From Terebella lapidaria (Eukaryota; Annelida; Polychaeta; Terebellida; Terebellidae), in contig OX424563.1 in the NCBI GenBank assembly GCA_949152475.1, forward strand, positions 22,169,001 through 22,233,000: a stretch of 64,000 nt of DNA, read 5' to 3'. The first letter of the stretch is position 1, and each line of letters opens with the position of its first letter. The notes under the pieces were generated by a model. That model was not told the DNA's origin and did no database searches. It saw only the letters and a program-made list of their open reading frames with translations. Of the stretch, positions 25,230-34,737 are shown piece after piece. Both the position numbers and the translations under genes were made by a program.

Positions 25230-27085
25230 GGACCCCAGTGAAAGAATCGGTGATTCGCCGTCCCTGACGTAGTCATGAACGACGCCACCCTCGGTGGTAT
25301 GTATCCATAATTGAATACAGGCCCCACTTCATTTCCAACGATATGAAGTCCCTCACCGCGGTGTGCACCCGAGCGGTGATCATTTAGGGCCTCTAAACTG
25401 GCGAAATATCGTTGCTGAGGGGTGCCGGAGTAGCACCTCTTGCAAACGAACATTTGCATCCAGGGGTAGTGGTACCCCGCAATGTGTCGACTCAAATGGT
25501 CGTAGGTAGGGTACCTACGATCCCGATTGAGCGCACGGTGCGGGTCCTCATACCCGTCCAGGGATTCCGGACAGAGTTGGCATATCACGCCTGCCTCTGG
25601 CTCGGGCGGCAACCCGACACGCTCCTCGTCCGTGAGTGGACGAGGCCGTGTGAAAGGCGTGTCGGCCGCCGCGCCGGCCGCCGCGGTGCGGCGTCCCTGC
25701 GGATCCCTGCCATAGCGCGGAAGGAACATGTGTCCCTGACGGACTCCAGGGAGTTCGGGGCCCATTTCGGCCCGCAGCCTCTGGATAGAGGGCTGCTCCG
25801 AGGACGACCGTTTCTTCTTTTTGGCCGCCCCCGAACGATTCTCCGACCTGGTTTGTCGGGGCACACTCTTCCCGCGTGGGGGCGCGGCCCTCTGTTGCTG
25901 CGCAACGAAGGCCCGCGCTCCCGCTTCCAGTGCGGCGTCAGACAGGTGGACCCCGTCTTGCTCCGCGCGCTTCCGGAGGAGTTCTAAACGGAGATCTCCC
26001 TCCTTCGGCACGGGACGCCCTCTGTCCACTGGACTTGACCCCACCTCCGCAGCTTCGGTAGGTTTCTTAGTACCGGAGGAAGAGGAAGAGGAGGTTCCTT
26101 TCGGTGCCTGGATAGGCACCCGCTTACAAGAACCTCCCGCGCCTGGGCCGGATCCCGCGGAGGCGCCGCCCGCACCAGATCCCGAGGGATTAGGCGTCTT
26201 GGCGACTCCGGGTTTGGCGGAGGACCCTTTCTGGCCGCCCGGCTTAGGCGCCAGTGGCTTAGGTCCTCCGGACTTCGATCCGGCTTGAGGCGAGGGGCCG
26301 CCGGACTTCTTTTTCCGGTGCGGCCGCTTCTTCTTCTTCTTCTTTGGAGGCGAGGAGGCCGGGTCCGGGTCGGATCCGGCCTCAGATTGCCCATGCTCAG
26401 CGGCTTCCAGCTCTTGCTGGGCTCTCCACTGCTTTTGAGCAATCTCCCGGGCTCGACGGCGAGTACGCCTAGAGACGGGCGATGTAAACCCGTCATCTCG
26501 GTTCTCGGTCTCCTTCGAGCCAGACTCCTGTTCCTGAGGCGGCGCTTGGGATGCGGCTTCCTCAGCCGCGTCAACCTGCTCCGCCCAAGTCCCAGGGGCC
26601 TTCTGGTCGTGCGGACCAGACTCCGCAGGTGCGGACACCGAGGAGTTCTCGGCGGAACCGGTGTCCGGACGGCTACGGCCATCCGGACGGGTTTCCGCAC
26701 GAGTACTCTCATCCGGGCCCAGAGACGCAAGCATCTCCGAGGACGGGTGCAACTCAATGTCCACACTAGCAAGTCCCGCACCACCGCAGTCCATCACCTC
26801 TTCCATACGGGAAAAAGTGGACGGATCTAGGAGTAACTCGGCGCCTGCCGTGGCCGAGTCACTCTCTGCGGGGCGGTCCTCCGCGACCTCGCTCTCAGAC
26901 TCGGTTCCTGAGTAAGAACCGGAGCTGGAGCTGGATTCCTCAGAACCCACATAGGCTCCCCGAGGGATGTCCTCGCGGTCATCCTCCTCGGGCCTAGACT
27001 GGGGTCTCGAGTACGAATTACCGCGCTCAAGAGACCCCTCTTCCCTCCCTTCATCACCTCCCCAGCCGTCGCTACTTTCCGACAT
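25169..27085 (-). CDS. Retrotransposon accessory frame a (C2H2-like zinc-finger protein)
   Basis: 638 codons from ATG 27085. The frame is open nine codons further upstream. The first ~200 residues are acidic and Ser/Glu rich, followed by Lys/Arg/Pro/Gly-rich stretches with runs of lysine near residues 245-260 and 425-430. Two Cys/His motifs follow (about 25360-25585): CQLC with a later HIAGYH, then CKRC with HRSGAH, i.e. two C-x2-C ... H-x4-H fingers. The tail ends ...MDDAWKQSTPLA. The layout suggests a nucleic-acid-binding, mostly disordered protein. It is not Gag (no CCHC) and not an obvious Env (no signal peptide or membrane span). It lies 1.9 kb after pol and is entirely deleted in copy 2. 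Family not recognised. Confidence 0.7.
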   Translation of the reverse strand: MSESSDGWGGDEGREEGSLERGNSYSRPQSRPEEDDREDIPRGAYVGSEESSSSSGSYSGTESESEVAEDRPAESDSATAGAELLLDPSTFSRMEEVMDCGGAGLASVDIELHPSSEMLASLGPDESTRAETRPDGRSRPDTGSAENSSVSAPAESGPHDQKAPGTWAEQVDAAEEAASQAPPQEQESGSKETENRDDGFTSPVSRRTRRRAREIAQKQWRAQQELEAAEHGQSEAGSDPDPASSPPKKKKKKRPHRKKKSGGPSPQAGSKSGGPKPLAPKPGGQKGSSAKPGVAKTPNPSGSGAGGASAGSGPGAGGSCKRVPIQAPKGTSSSSSSGTKKPTEAAEVGSSPVDRGRPVPKEGDLRLELLRKRAEQDGVHLSDAALEAGARAFVAQQQRAAPPRGKSVPRQTRSENRSGAAKKKKRSSSEQPSIQRLRAEMGPELPGVRQGHMFLPRYGRDPQGRRTAAAGAAADTPFTRPRPLTDEERVGLPPEPEAGVICQLCPESLDGYEDPHRALNRDRRYPTYDHLSRHIAGYHYPWMQMFVCKRCYSGTPQQRYFASLEALNDHRSGAHRGEGLHIVGNEVGPVFNYGYIPPRVASFMTTSGTANHRFFHWGPWRFAQRIMDDAWKQSTPLA

Positions 27086-29000
27086 GTCAAGCGCTCTAAT
27101 CGCTCTAAACACTGGGAGTCAGATCCGCAGATCCGTCTCCACCAGTGCCGAGCGCTTGAATGACGAGAAGGTGTCGAGTTACATCGATTATAGGCATCAA
27201 GTGTTGGCAGTTATACTGCACACGCATCGTATGACGCGTTCCCGTGGAAACGTCTATTCACTGCATCTACCCGATCGACAGACAAAAGGACGTTTTACAT
27301 TCCCGCATTCCCATACACGCATCTCCCCCCGGTGACTCCTTTCATGCCATGTATACGGGTGGCTTGTGTACACAAGCCATCCCGGGGGAACCCGCTAAAA
27401 TACTACAGTAATTAACAGCAGTCATTAGCAATAGCTTTCGCACTGGCGATCAATGACGTGAAGTTAATCACCCTCGCAGGTTAAAGATTGTATACAATGT
27501 ATCAAAAAGCCAAACTACTTGTGGGTGTTACGATTATGTCACCCTATCAGCAGCGATAAATAAAAATTTAACACCGCTCAAGCAGCAATGAAAATAAATC
27601 CACCACCACTTGCATGCTTTTCATAGATCACGGCATACAGCCTTCGATACAATGTACACAATCTCCTACACCCCTCTTGCGAAAGCAGAAATCTCCCGAT
27701 TTCTTACTCTCTATTGCACCAGGGAAAAGATATATCTCTAAACTTTCTCATATATGGGATAAATGAGTAAGAATAGCATTTCCATGGGAAACACGCACAC
27801 ACTTGTGGCTTATAATCCTCCCATAAATAATAAATGAGATGGAAAATAAACAAAATCACTCCCCATAGCCGCTGGCACGCTTACAGGGCGATCGGACATA
27901 CCCATGACGTCCGGACAGACAATCGGGCGCCCTATGGGCGTTTGCAAAGCGCCCACTAGCATCCCCGACGTACTGCCCGGCCGCGGAGCGGTGCCCGGTC
28001 CAGCCCAGAGCCTCCTCAAACGACTACCGGAGCGCGGAGCCAATAGATTTAGACGCGGAGCCGGCATGGTCCATAACCGCACTGGTTAGGGGGCGAACCC
28101 TTCATACCGGCGCCCAATCTAGAGGCGCCCAAAGATGGTGAAAGCAATAGCCGGCGGACGTCCGGGGCTGCCCGCGGACGGAGTCCAGGCCGGACGTCTA
28201 CCATTGTACGGCGTATTGCCCTTATCCAATGAAGATGAAATTGGAATTAGAAGCCACCACAAGTGTTGCGCATGTAATATACGACCCCCTTCTTAGAAGG
28301 AGGCCGGGGTTCCGGTCATTCCGGCCGGACCGCGTATTGTAAGGTACGATCCGGACGAGAACGAGCGTCACCCGCTGCCGCGGCTGGTCCGCACACGCGG
28401 ACTTAACAACCGCTCCATTATCATAATGGATAGTCGGTTTCCTGCCGTAAGAAACCTTAATCTACTATAACCGCAATTACAGTAGTGGCTCACGGGGGAT
28501 AACTACACCGAAGTGCGTCATCTTAAAGCGCCGCGGACGTCGGACGAGTCACGCGGACGAACCGCGGACATCAGTCCTCATCTGCGGACACTATCCCCGC
28601 GTCCAGAGCCAGTTCCCCAAATCCGTGGGAAGACGCTTCTCCCGTAGTGGACGTAAATCCCAACCTCAGTCTGGCCATATAAGAGGTTGTCCCGGGACCA
28701 GGGGCGTCCGGCCGAATCAGTAAATTCGTCCGGCCAGCGTAACCGTTGTGCGGAATACGCCGGACAGCCGTCCATAAGGTGCGGACAGGCCATCCGCACG
28801 TCCCTGGCGCTAGAAACTACAGGAGGGCGGATGCGGAGCGGCGGCGTTACGACATGAAAGTCTCCGCGGACCTCAACTCCGAAGATGGCCACAGAGTAGC
28901 CACCCGCGGAGGTAAGTCGTGCGGACTCTCACGGAACGACCTAAAACCCATCCATAGTATGACAGACGGGTACCGCAGACGCATCCGCATGGGCGGAAGG
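27086..29000 (-). other. Non-coding spacer between pol and accessory frame a
   Basis: About 1.9 kb with no convincing open frame on the sense strand. A candidate 3' splice site (CTGACTCCCAG) lies about 40 bases before the start of frame a, consistent with expression from a spliced RNA. That is inference. The region is absent from copy 2. Confidence 0.5.
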
Positions 29001-32000
29001 TTATTCCCACCCATACCGGGCTGGCGCACGTGGTTTCCGGCGTGGCCGCCCGTCATCCGCAGGTACTGGAGGGAGTGGAGGTACCTGCGGATCGCCGTCA
29101 TCTGGCTGATAGCCACCCAGTCCATCATCTGACGGGTCAGAGAGGTCCGGGAGGCCCACCATACGGCGCACACGCTCGTCCGGAGTCCGCGGATGCTGAC
29201 CGGACGGATCCCAGATGGGAGCATCATCCGGTTCCGCATCTTGAATTAGCGGATCCATGACAAGCGGGCCCTCGTACTTCTTCAGATTATCGATATGGAC
29301 AACCAGAACCCTGTCCGGATCGGAATCCCTCCGGATCCGGTAGTCCACATCTGTCACCTGTTTCAGTACGGTAAACGGGCCTATCCACGGCTTAGCAAAT
29401 TTATTGCCTTGCTTAAGCGGCGGATAATAGTAGCGCACCTTGTCGCCTTCCGCAAAAGCTGGCCTACCCTTAGCATGGGCGTCATAGCCTCGCTTCTGCC
29501 GGAGGGCAGACTTGTCCAGGCGCGCGCGCGCGAAATCATGGGCGTTCGCCAGGGCGCGGCGAATCCACTCCACGTATTCCGGACCGCACTGGGGTACCGC
29601 GCCGGTCTCTGCCGCAGTTGGATACATAATATCCACGGGCAAATTTAACTCCCGGCCGTACAACATCGCGTGCGGAGTAACTCCGGTCGAAGAGTGGACC
29701 GACGACCTGTACGCCATTAAGACATACGGGAGGTGGTCATCCCAATCATTCGCACGATCATTCACAAAGGCCGCCAGCATGTTGAGGACCGATCGATTAA
29801 AGCGTTCGACCTGGCCATCAGACTGGGGCCTGTAGGGGGTGGTCCGCACCTTGGTACTCCCTAGCATCTGTGCTAGGTTCCGGAACAGGTTGCTCTCAAA
29901 TTGCGTGCCCTGATCCGAATGTACCTGTTTAGGTACCCCATGGTACACCACCCATCTATTCACCAATAACCGAGCTACCTCGTCCGCAGTCTGGCGGCGC
30001 AGTGGGTAGGCGTCGGTATACTTGGTAAAATAGTCGGATATCACCAGGATGTACCGGAAACCGCGCGGGGTGACCCGGTGGGTATCCAGTATATCCAAAG
30101 CTATCCGATCAAACGGCGCGCCCGCCTTAACCGTGGTTAAGGGGTGGCGGCCAGGAGTCGGGACTCCTTTGCGAGCTTGACACCGAGGGCAGGCTGCGCA
30201 CCACCGTTGCACGTCCAAGCCGCTACCAGGCCAATGAAAGCGCTGTTGTAGCCTATGGACGGTCCTCCGGATTCCCAAGTGACCGGTCACCCGGAGGTCA
30301 TGCAACTGGTGGAGTACTTCTTTCCGCAGCTCCGCCGGAAGCACCAACTGCCATATTGGAGGCAGTGGGGTCGGTGGCTCATAGCGCCGGTATAAGAGGC
30401 CATCCCTCAAGGAGAGTCGTTCCCACTGAGATACTAGAGACAAGGTCTCCTCCCTGTAGGTCTTTCGCTCATCCTTCGAGGGCTTCTGGCCGGCCTCAAG
30501 GGCTGTGATTACCGGTGCCAGAGCTCTGTCAGCTCTCTGCGCCGCAGCTATCTGCGCCGGAGAGTAGCCACCCAAGTAATTAGTCTCCTCATCCGTCGCG
30601 TCCGGCTGCGCCGCAGCGGCCATCACCACAGGGGGCAAGGACCGCTCATACTCAGACTCTCCAGAGGACGAGGGTACCCACGAGGAGTACACCGCCGGAC
30701 TCGAGGAAGACTCGCTGGAGCTGAGCCGCACCTCCGCTTCATATGCGGGACGCCCTCGCCGATATCGGCGGGTCCGCGCGCGGAGATGAGCCCTAGACGC
30801 TCCGGCCGCCGTGTTGTTAGAGGGGGCGGCGGCCTGCGGTCTCCCCGGAACGTCCAATTCCGAGTCTGAGGACGAATCCGCGGCTTGTTGGAATGGTGCC
30901 ATCCCTGCACAACCCGGATTCTTGCACTTATGACAACGGGACAGGCCGTCCGCGTTGCCGTGCAACTTACCAGCGCGATGCTCTATCTGCATGTCATACT
31001 CTTGGAGTTTGACGAGCCACCGCGCCACCAAGCCATCGGCCTCACTATAGTTGAGGAGCCATCTCAGCGAACTATGATCAGTCCGCAAGCGGAAATGGCG
31101 TCCCAACAAATAGTGCCGGAAGCGCTTGGTCATCGTAACCACCGCGAGCAACTCGCGATGAGTGGTACAGTAGTTCATTTGAGAGCGGCTCAAGGCCACA
31201 CTCGCATAAGCTACTACCCGCTCTTGCCCATCCACGATCTGCGAGAGGACACCGCCGAGTGCGAAGTTACTCGCGTCAGTGTCCAGGATGAACTCGCAGT
31301 CCGGACGAGGGTGCCGCAGCACCGGGGCCACTACCAAGGCCTGCCGGAGTCCCGAGAAGGCGCTATGAGTGGTACGGTAGTTCATTTGAGAGCGGCTCAA
31401 GGCCACACTCGCATAAGCTACTACCCGCTCTTGCCCATCCACGATCTGCGAGAGGACACCGCCGAGTGCGAAGTTACTCGCGTCAGTGTCCAGGATGAAC
31501 TCGCAGTCCGGACGAGGGTGCCGCAGCACCGGGGCCACTACCAAGGCCTGCCGGAGTCCCGAGAAGGCGTTAGCCTGCTCGGCGGACCAAACAAAATCGG
31601 CGCCCTTTTCCGTGAGGATAGTAAGGGGACGCGCGGTTTCCGCAAAGCCGCGAATAAACCTGCGGTGGTAGCTCGCGAAGCCCAAGAAGGACCTCACGTC
31701 CGCCACGTTACATGGCGGAGGCCATTTCTGCACGGCCGCCACTTTTGCGGGGTCTGGTCTCACTCCGGTGCCCGTTACCATGAAGCCCAAGTACAGGATT
31801 TCCTGCGCGAATAGTTCGCACTTACTTGGCTTCAATTTAAGCCCTGCTCCGCGGATGCGATGGAGCACCATCTGAAGGTTGGTGAGGGTTTCCTCGAACG
31901 ACCGGCCATACACGACGACATCGTCGATGTAGACCATACATCGCTTCCAGAGGAACCCTTTGAGTACCATCTCCATGAGGCGCTCGAACGTCGCTGGTGC

Positions 32001-33521
32001 GTTACAGAGCCCGAACGGCATTACCTTGAATTGGTAGAGCCCGTTCTTGGTAAAGAAGGCAGTCTTCGCCCGATCACTCTCCTCCATCTCCACCTGCCAA
32101 TACCCGGAGGCCAGATCCAGAGCACAGAAATAGTGCGACCCGGCCAGGGCATCGAAGGTATCCTCAATGTGCGGGAGAGGATATGAGTCCTTCCGCGTGG
32201 CATCGTTGAGTTTCCGATAGTCCACGCAGAACCTCCACGAGCCATCCTTCTTCTTCACCATAACCACCGGACTGGCCCAAGGGCTGTCACTGGGTTCGAT
32301 GATGTCCAAGTCGAGCATCTTTTGCACCTCCTGGTCTATGACCTCTTGGTGCACTATTGCTGCCCGACGAAGACGCTGCTTGAGAGGACGCTCGTCCACG
32401 AGGTCGATGCGGTGCTTGGCGACGTCAGTCTTGCCAACCGCACCATCAGGACCCATGAACACATCCGCATACTGCCGCAGCAGTCTGCGGAGCGCTTGGC
32501 GCTGCTCTTCATCCAACCGGTCCTTCGGAACCCGAGATTCCAAATGGTCCGGCAGGGTGAACGGATCATCTCCGGCGGCCGCCGTCGCGCACGCAGCGCG
32601 GCAGACCGGATCGTCGGGGATGACACGACTCGAAGCCGCGGGAATAGCAGTAGCTGCTATGCATCCGCGCTTCAGTACAATCGGAGCATCCGTAGGATTC
32701 ACCACAAGGATGGGCATCGCGCGGGGGTTGGACATGACCAGGGCCCCACCCAGCACGAGCCCAGTTCCTGCGGCGAAACTGCTCACGGGTTGTACTATAC
32801 ACGGACGACCATCAAGGGGCATGCGGGGACGCCGCGGCCTCGTCTCGATGATCATCTCACTCATCGGCGGCACTACTACAGTGCGCGATGTCCGCATCTG
32901 GAATGAATGCATCGGGCCCGAGCGGAAGAGGAAGTGTGTGTCCTCTCCCATCCGGAACTCGCCAGCGCTAAAGTTGGCAATCACCCGGTGGACCCGTAGG
33001 AAATTCATCCCAATTATCCCGGCCGCTCCGATATCCGCCACGATCGCCTCTGTCAGATACACCTTGTCCCCAAGGGTAATAGGCAGATCGATGATGCCAT
33101 GGATACGGATGCGGTTGTCTCCCGCTCCGTAGAGCTTGTACGGTCCGGGATCTCGCAACTCGAGGTTGCGGAGTGCGGGCTCCTTCCTAAACGTTCCGGC
33201 GGCCACGAGGGTCACCTCCGAGCCTGAGTCTATGAGGAACCGGACCGGCTCCCGTCCGAAGGACAGGGGCAGGTACCAGCAGGGGTCCCTCACCAGCGCG
33301 CAGGTCGGGCGATACCTTTCGCACGCGCTGGGCTCATCTACGGAGTCCTCGCCATCCGCCTCAGCCGCGGAGGAGCTAGACTGGTCTCCAAGGACTACTT
33401 CCGGAGAAGTCATATCCACTTGGGGTCCGTTCTGCTCATCAGCGGGTGGGGCGGCATCGTTTGCCACCGAACAACTATCCCCGGACGCAGTGTTGGTCGC
33501 CACCACGTCCGGATCTAGTTT
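29001..33521 (-). CDS. pol: Ty3/gypsy pol polyprotein (PR-RT-RNase H-IN), copy 1
   Basis: Open for about 1,506 codons after the frameshift site and open upstream to 33803 without an ATG, so it depends on gag. The aspartic protease motif LIDSGSEV has its DSG at about 33222-33230. RT carries the YIDD catalytic box at about 31920-31931. RNase H has DTDAS, present twice because of a 69-codon in-frame duplication. Integrase shows the HHCC zinc region (HLGIRR ... CAACPRCQ), the D,D-E core with SDQGTQFE, and a GPF-type C-terminal module near WIGPFTV. No stop interrupts it. The duplication inside RNase H may impair that activity. No chromodomain is recognisable. Confidence 0.92.
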   Translation of the reverse strand, partial: KLDPDVVATNTASGDSCSVANDAAPPADEQNGPQVDMTSPEVVLGDQSSSSAAEADGEDSVDEPSACERYRPTCALVRDPCWYLPLSFGREPVRFLIDSGSEVTLVAAGTFRKEPALRNLELRDPGPYKLYGAGDNRIRIHGIIDLPITLGDKVYLTEAIVADIGAAGIIGMNFLRVHRVIANFSAGEFRMGEDTHFLFRSGPMHSFQMRTSRTVVVPPMSEMIIETRPRRPRMPLDGRPCIVQPVSSFAAGTGLVLGGALVMSNPRAMPILVVNPTDAPIVLKRGCIAATAIPAASSRVIPDDPVCRAACATAAAGDDPFTLPDHLESRVPKDRLDEEQRQALRRLLRQYADVFMGPDGAVGKTDVAKHRIDLVDERPLKQRLRRAAIVHQEVIDQEVQKMLDLDIIEPSDSPWASPVVMVKKKDGSWRFCVDYRKLNDATRKDSYPLPHIEDTFDALAGSHYFCALDLASGYWQVEMEESDRAKTAFFTKNGLYQFKVMPFGLCNAPATFERLMEMVLKGFLWKRCMVYIDDVVVYGRSFEETLTNLQMVLHRIRGAGLKLKPSKCELFAQEILYLGFMVTGTGVRPDPAKVAAVQKWPPPCNVADVRSFLGFASYHRRFIRGFAETARPLTILTEKGADFVWSAEQANAFSGLRQALVVAPVLRHPRPDCEFILDTDASNFALGGVLSQIVDGQERVVAYASVALSRSQMNYRTTHSAFSGLRQALVVAPVLRHPRPDCEFILDTDASNFALGGVLSQIVDGQERVVAYASVALSRSQMNYCTTHRELLAVVTMTKRFRHYLLGRHFRLRTDHSSLRWLLNYSEADGLVARWLVKLQEYDMQIEHRAGKLHGNADGLSRCHKCKNPGCAGMAPFQQAADSSSDSELDVPGRPQAAAPSNNTAAGASRAHLRARTRRYRRGRPAYEAEVRLSSSESSSSPAVYSSWVPSSSGESEYERSLPPVVMAAAAQPDATDEETNYLGGYSPAQIAAAQRADRALAPVITALEAGQKPSKDERKTYREETLSLVSQWERLSLRDGLLYRRYEPPTPLPPIWQLVLPAELRKEVLHQLHDLRVTGHLGIRRTVHRLQQRFHWPGSGLDVQRWCAACPRCQARKGVPTPGRHPLTTVKAGAPFDRIALDILDTHRVTPRGFRYILVISDYFTKYTDAYPLRRQTADEVARLLVNRWVVYHGVPKQVHSDQGTQFESNLFRNLAQMLGSTKVRTTPYRPQSDGQVERFNRSVLNMLAAFVNDRANDWDDHLPYVLMAYRSSVHSSTGVTPHAMLYGRELNLPVDIMYPTAAETGAVPQCGPEYVEWIRRALANAHDFARARLDKSALRQKRGYDAHAKGRPAFAEGDKVRYYYPPLKQGNKFAKPWIGPFTVLKQVTDVDYRIRRDSDPDRVLVVHIDNLKKYEGPLVMDPLIQDAEPDDAPIWDPSGQHPRTPDERVRRMVGLPDLSDPSDDGLGGYQPDDGDPQVPPLPPVPADDGRPRRKPRAPARYGWE
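31158..31571 (-). repeat. In-frame 207-bp tandem duplication within RNase H
   Basis: Bases 31158-31364 and 31365-31571 are near-identical. Each encodes the stretch from AFSGLRQAL through DTDASNFALGG to SQMNY, 69 codons. Copy 2 has the segment once (around 50224-50430), so this is a derived change in copy 1. Confidence 0.9.
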
Positions 33522-33524
33522 CCC
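33481..33524 (-). promoter_or_regulatory. -1 ribosomal frameshift signal between gag and pol
   Basis: On the sense strand the slippery heptamer G GGA AAC (33518-33524) is in the gag frame and touches the gag TAG stop (33515-33517). Five bases later a 7-bp stem CCGGACG/CGTCCGG (33506-33512 with 33481-33487) closes a loop that itself can pair TGGT with ACCA. Pol is in the -1 frame and stays open through the site. The signal is conserved at 52395-52401 in copy 2 with only a loop change. Confidence 0.88.
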
Positions 33525-34732
33525 TGCCGCGGGTTCCGATTCTGCTGTCCCGGAGGACCAGACCGGAAGGAATTCCTCCGTTGCGGGCCAGGGAGAGCTC
33601 CCTGGTATCCGCGCGACCGCAGGCGTTCCAACAACTCCGGACACTTCAGCCAAAAGTGTCCCTGCTTTCCGCAGAAGTAGCAGGGACGGTTCTGAGCTGG
33701 TCCGGAGGTGAACGCGCAACATTCTGCGGCTCCCGGAGCTTCGAGCCCGGCGCAGTGCGCAATCATCTGCGCGGCGCCGAGGTCGTATTCCTCTATGTCG
33801 CACTCGTCCGAAGGCGAGCGCGGCGCGGCGACCGGTGCCGCATGTGCGGGCGCCCCTGTAGAGGGTGCCGGCGCACTAACCCACTGCTGGGTAGGTTCCC
33901 TGGCGGGTTCCCGGACGACCGGGTCCTGCCACGGGGTTACCTGCGATGCCTTGACCGGAGGAGGAGTCGCCACCTGCGCGGGTACAGCCGGGGCCGGAGC
34001 CGAGGCTGGAGGCAACTGTCTAGGACGGACAGCCATCTCAAGCGCAAGCGCGGAGTCTATCGCCTCCTCCATCGATCGCTTTTCATGGGTGGCCAGCCCG
34101 TACGCTAGGTGGTAAGGCTGGCCATCGATGAACTGATCGATCAGCATCGTCTCAAACCGTCTGGAGTCCATGTCCGGAAAGGCTCTCCGGCCGAGTATGC
34201 GTAAGCTGTACGCATAGTCTGTCACGGACTCAGTCGGCTGGCGGATACGCGCCTTGAACTCTCGTTCAGACTGCCGCCGATTGGTCGTCGGCGGGAACAG
34301 CAGGCGAAGTTGACGAGCAACCTCGCCGAACGTCACTGTTCCTACCGGCAGACACGGCATCACGCGGAGAGCTTTCCCTTCCAGGCTCCCCGCGAGGACG
34401 TGTCCAGCCTCAGGCTGGGACCATCCTTCGTACACGGCGGTACGCCATACCTGGAGCAAGTAGTCCTCCAAGTCGGCGTTATCCCCGTTGAACCGTTTCC
34501 GCCACGAAGAGTGGTCGGGCCCGTCATCGCGTTTGCTACGCGCCCGACGTGCGGTCCCGGCTCTGGGGTCGTCCGTGTACTGCGGCAAGTTCCGCGCGCT
34601 TCCCGCGCCTGCGGCGGAGTCTGCCGGAGCAAACATCGACGCCGCGGACATAGGAGCAGGGAAGCTCACGTTTGCCGCCGGGATCATTCCCGCTGAAAAC
34701 CCACTCTGGCTAGGTGCGGGCGGGGCTCCCAT
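33515..34732 (-). CDS. gag: gag, C-terminal portion with CCHC knuckle, copy 1
   Basis: 405 codons covering the retrotransposon Gag core (HSSWRKRFNGDNADLEDYLL ... REFKARIRQPTESVTDYA) and one CCHC zinc knuckle, CYFCGKQGHFWLKC. The frame ends at the frameshift site. Its ATG lies inside the ancestral gag. It is separated from the N-terminal part (34738-36516) by a chimeric duplication, so it is no longer continuous with the normal Gag start. Confidence 0.85.
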   Translation of the reverse strand: MGAPPAPSQSGFSAGMIPAANVSFPAPMSAASMFAPADSAAGAGSARNLPQYTDDPRAGTARRARSKRDDGPDHSSWRKRFNGDNADLEDYLLQVWRTAVYEGWSQPEAGHVLAGSLEGKALRVMPCLPVGTVTFGEVARQLRLLFPPTTNRRQSEREFKARIRQPTESVTDYAYSLRILGRRAFPDMDSRRFETMLIDQFIDGQPYHLAYGLATHEKRSMEEAIDSALALEMAVRPRQLPPASAPAPAVPAQVATPPPVKASQVTPWQDPVVREPAREPTQQWVSAPAPSTGAPAHAAPVAAPRSPSDECDIEEYDLGAAQMIAHCAGLEAPGAAECCAFTSGPAQNRPCYFCGKQGHFWLKCPELLERLRSRGYQGALPGPQRRNSFRSGPPGQQNRNPRQGN

Positions 34733-34737
34733 CGAAC

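Noticed and set aside
24417..26830. Long plus-strand frames opposite accessory frames a and b
   Set aside because: Mirror frames caused by high GC and codon bias of the sense genes; no domains.
30885..33711. Plus-strand frames opposite pol
   Set aside because: Shadows of pol. The RNase H duplication also duplicates them, and motifs are present only on the minus strand.
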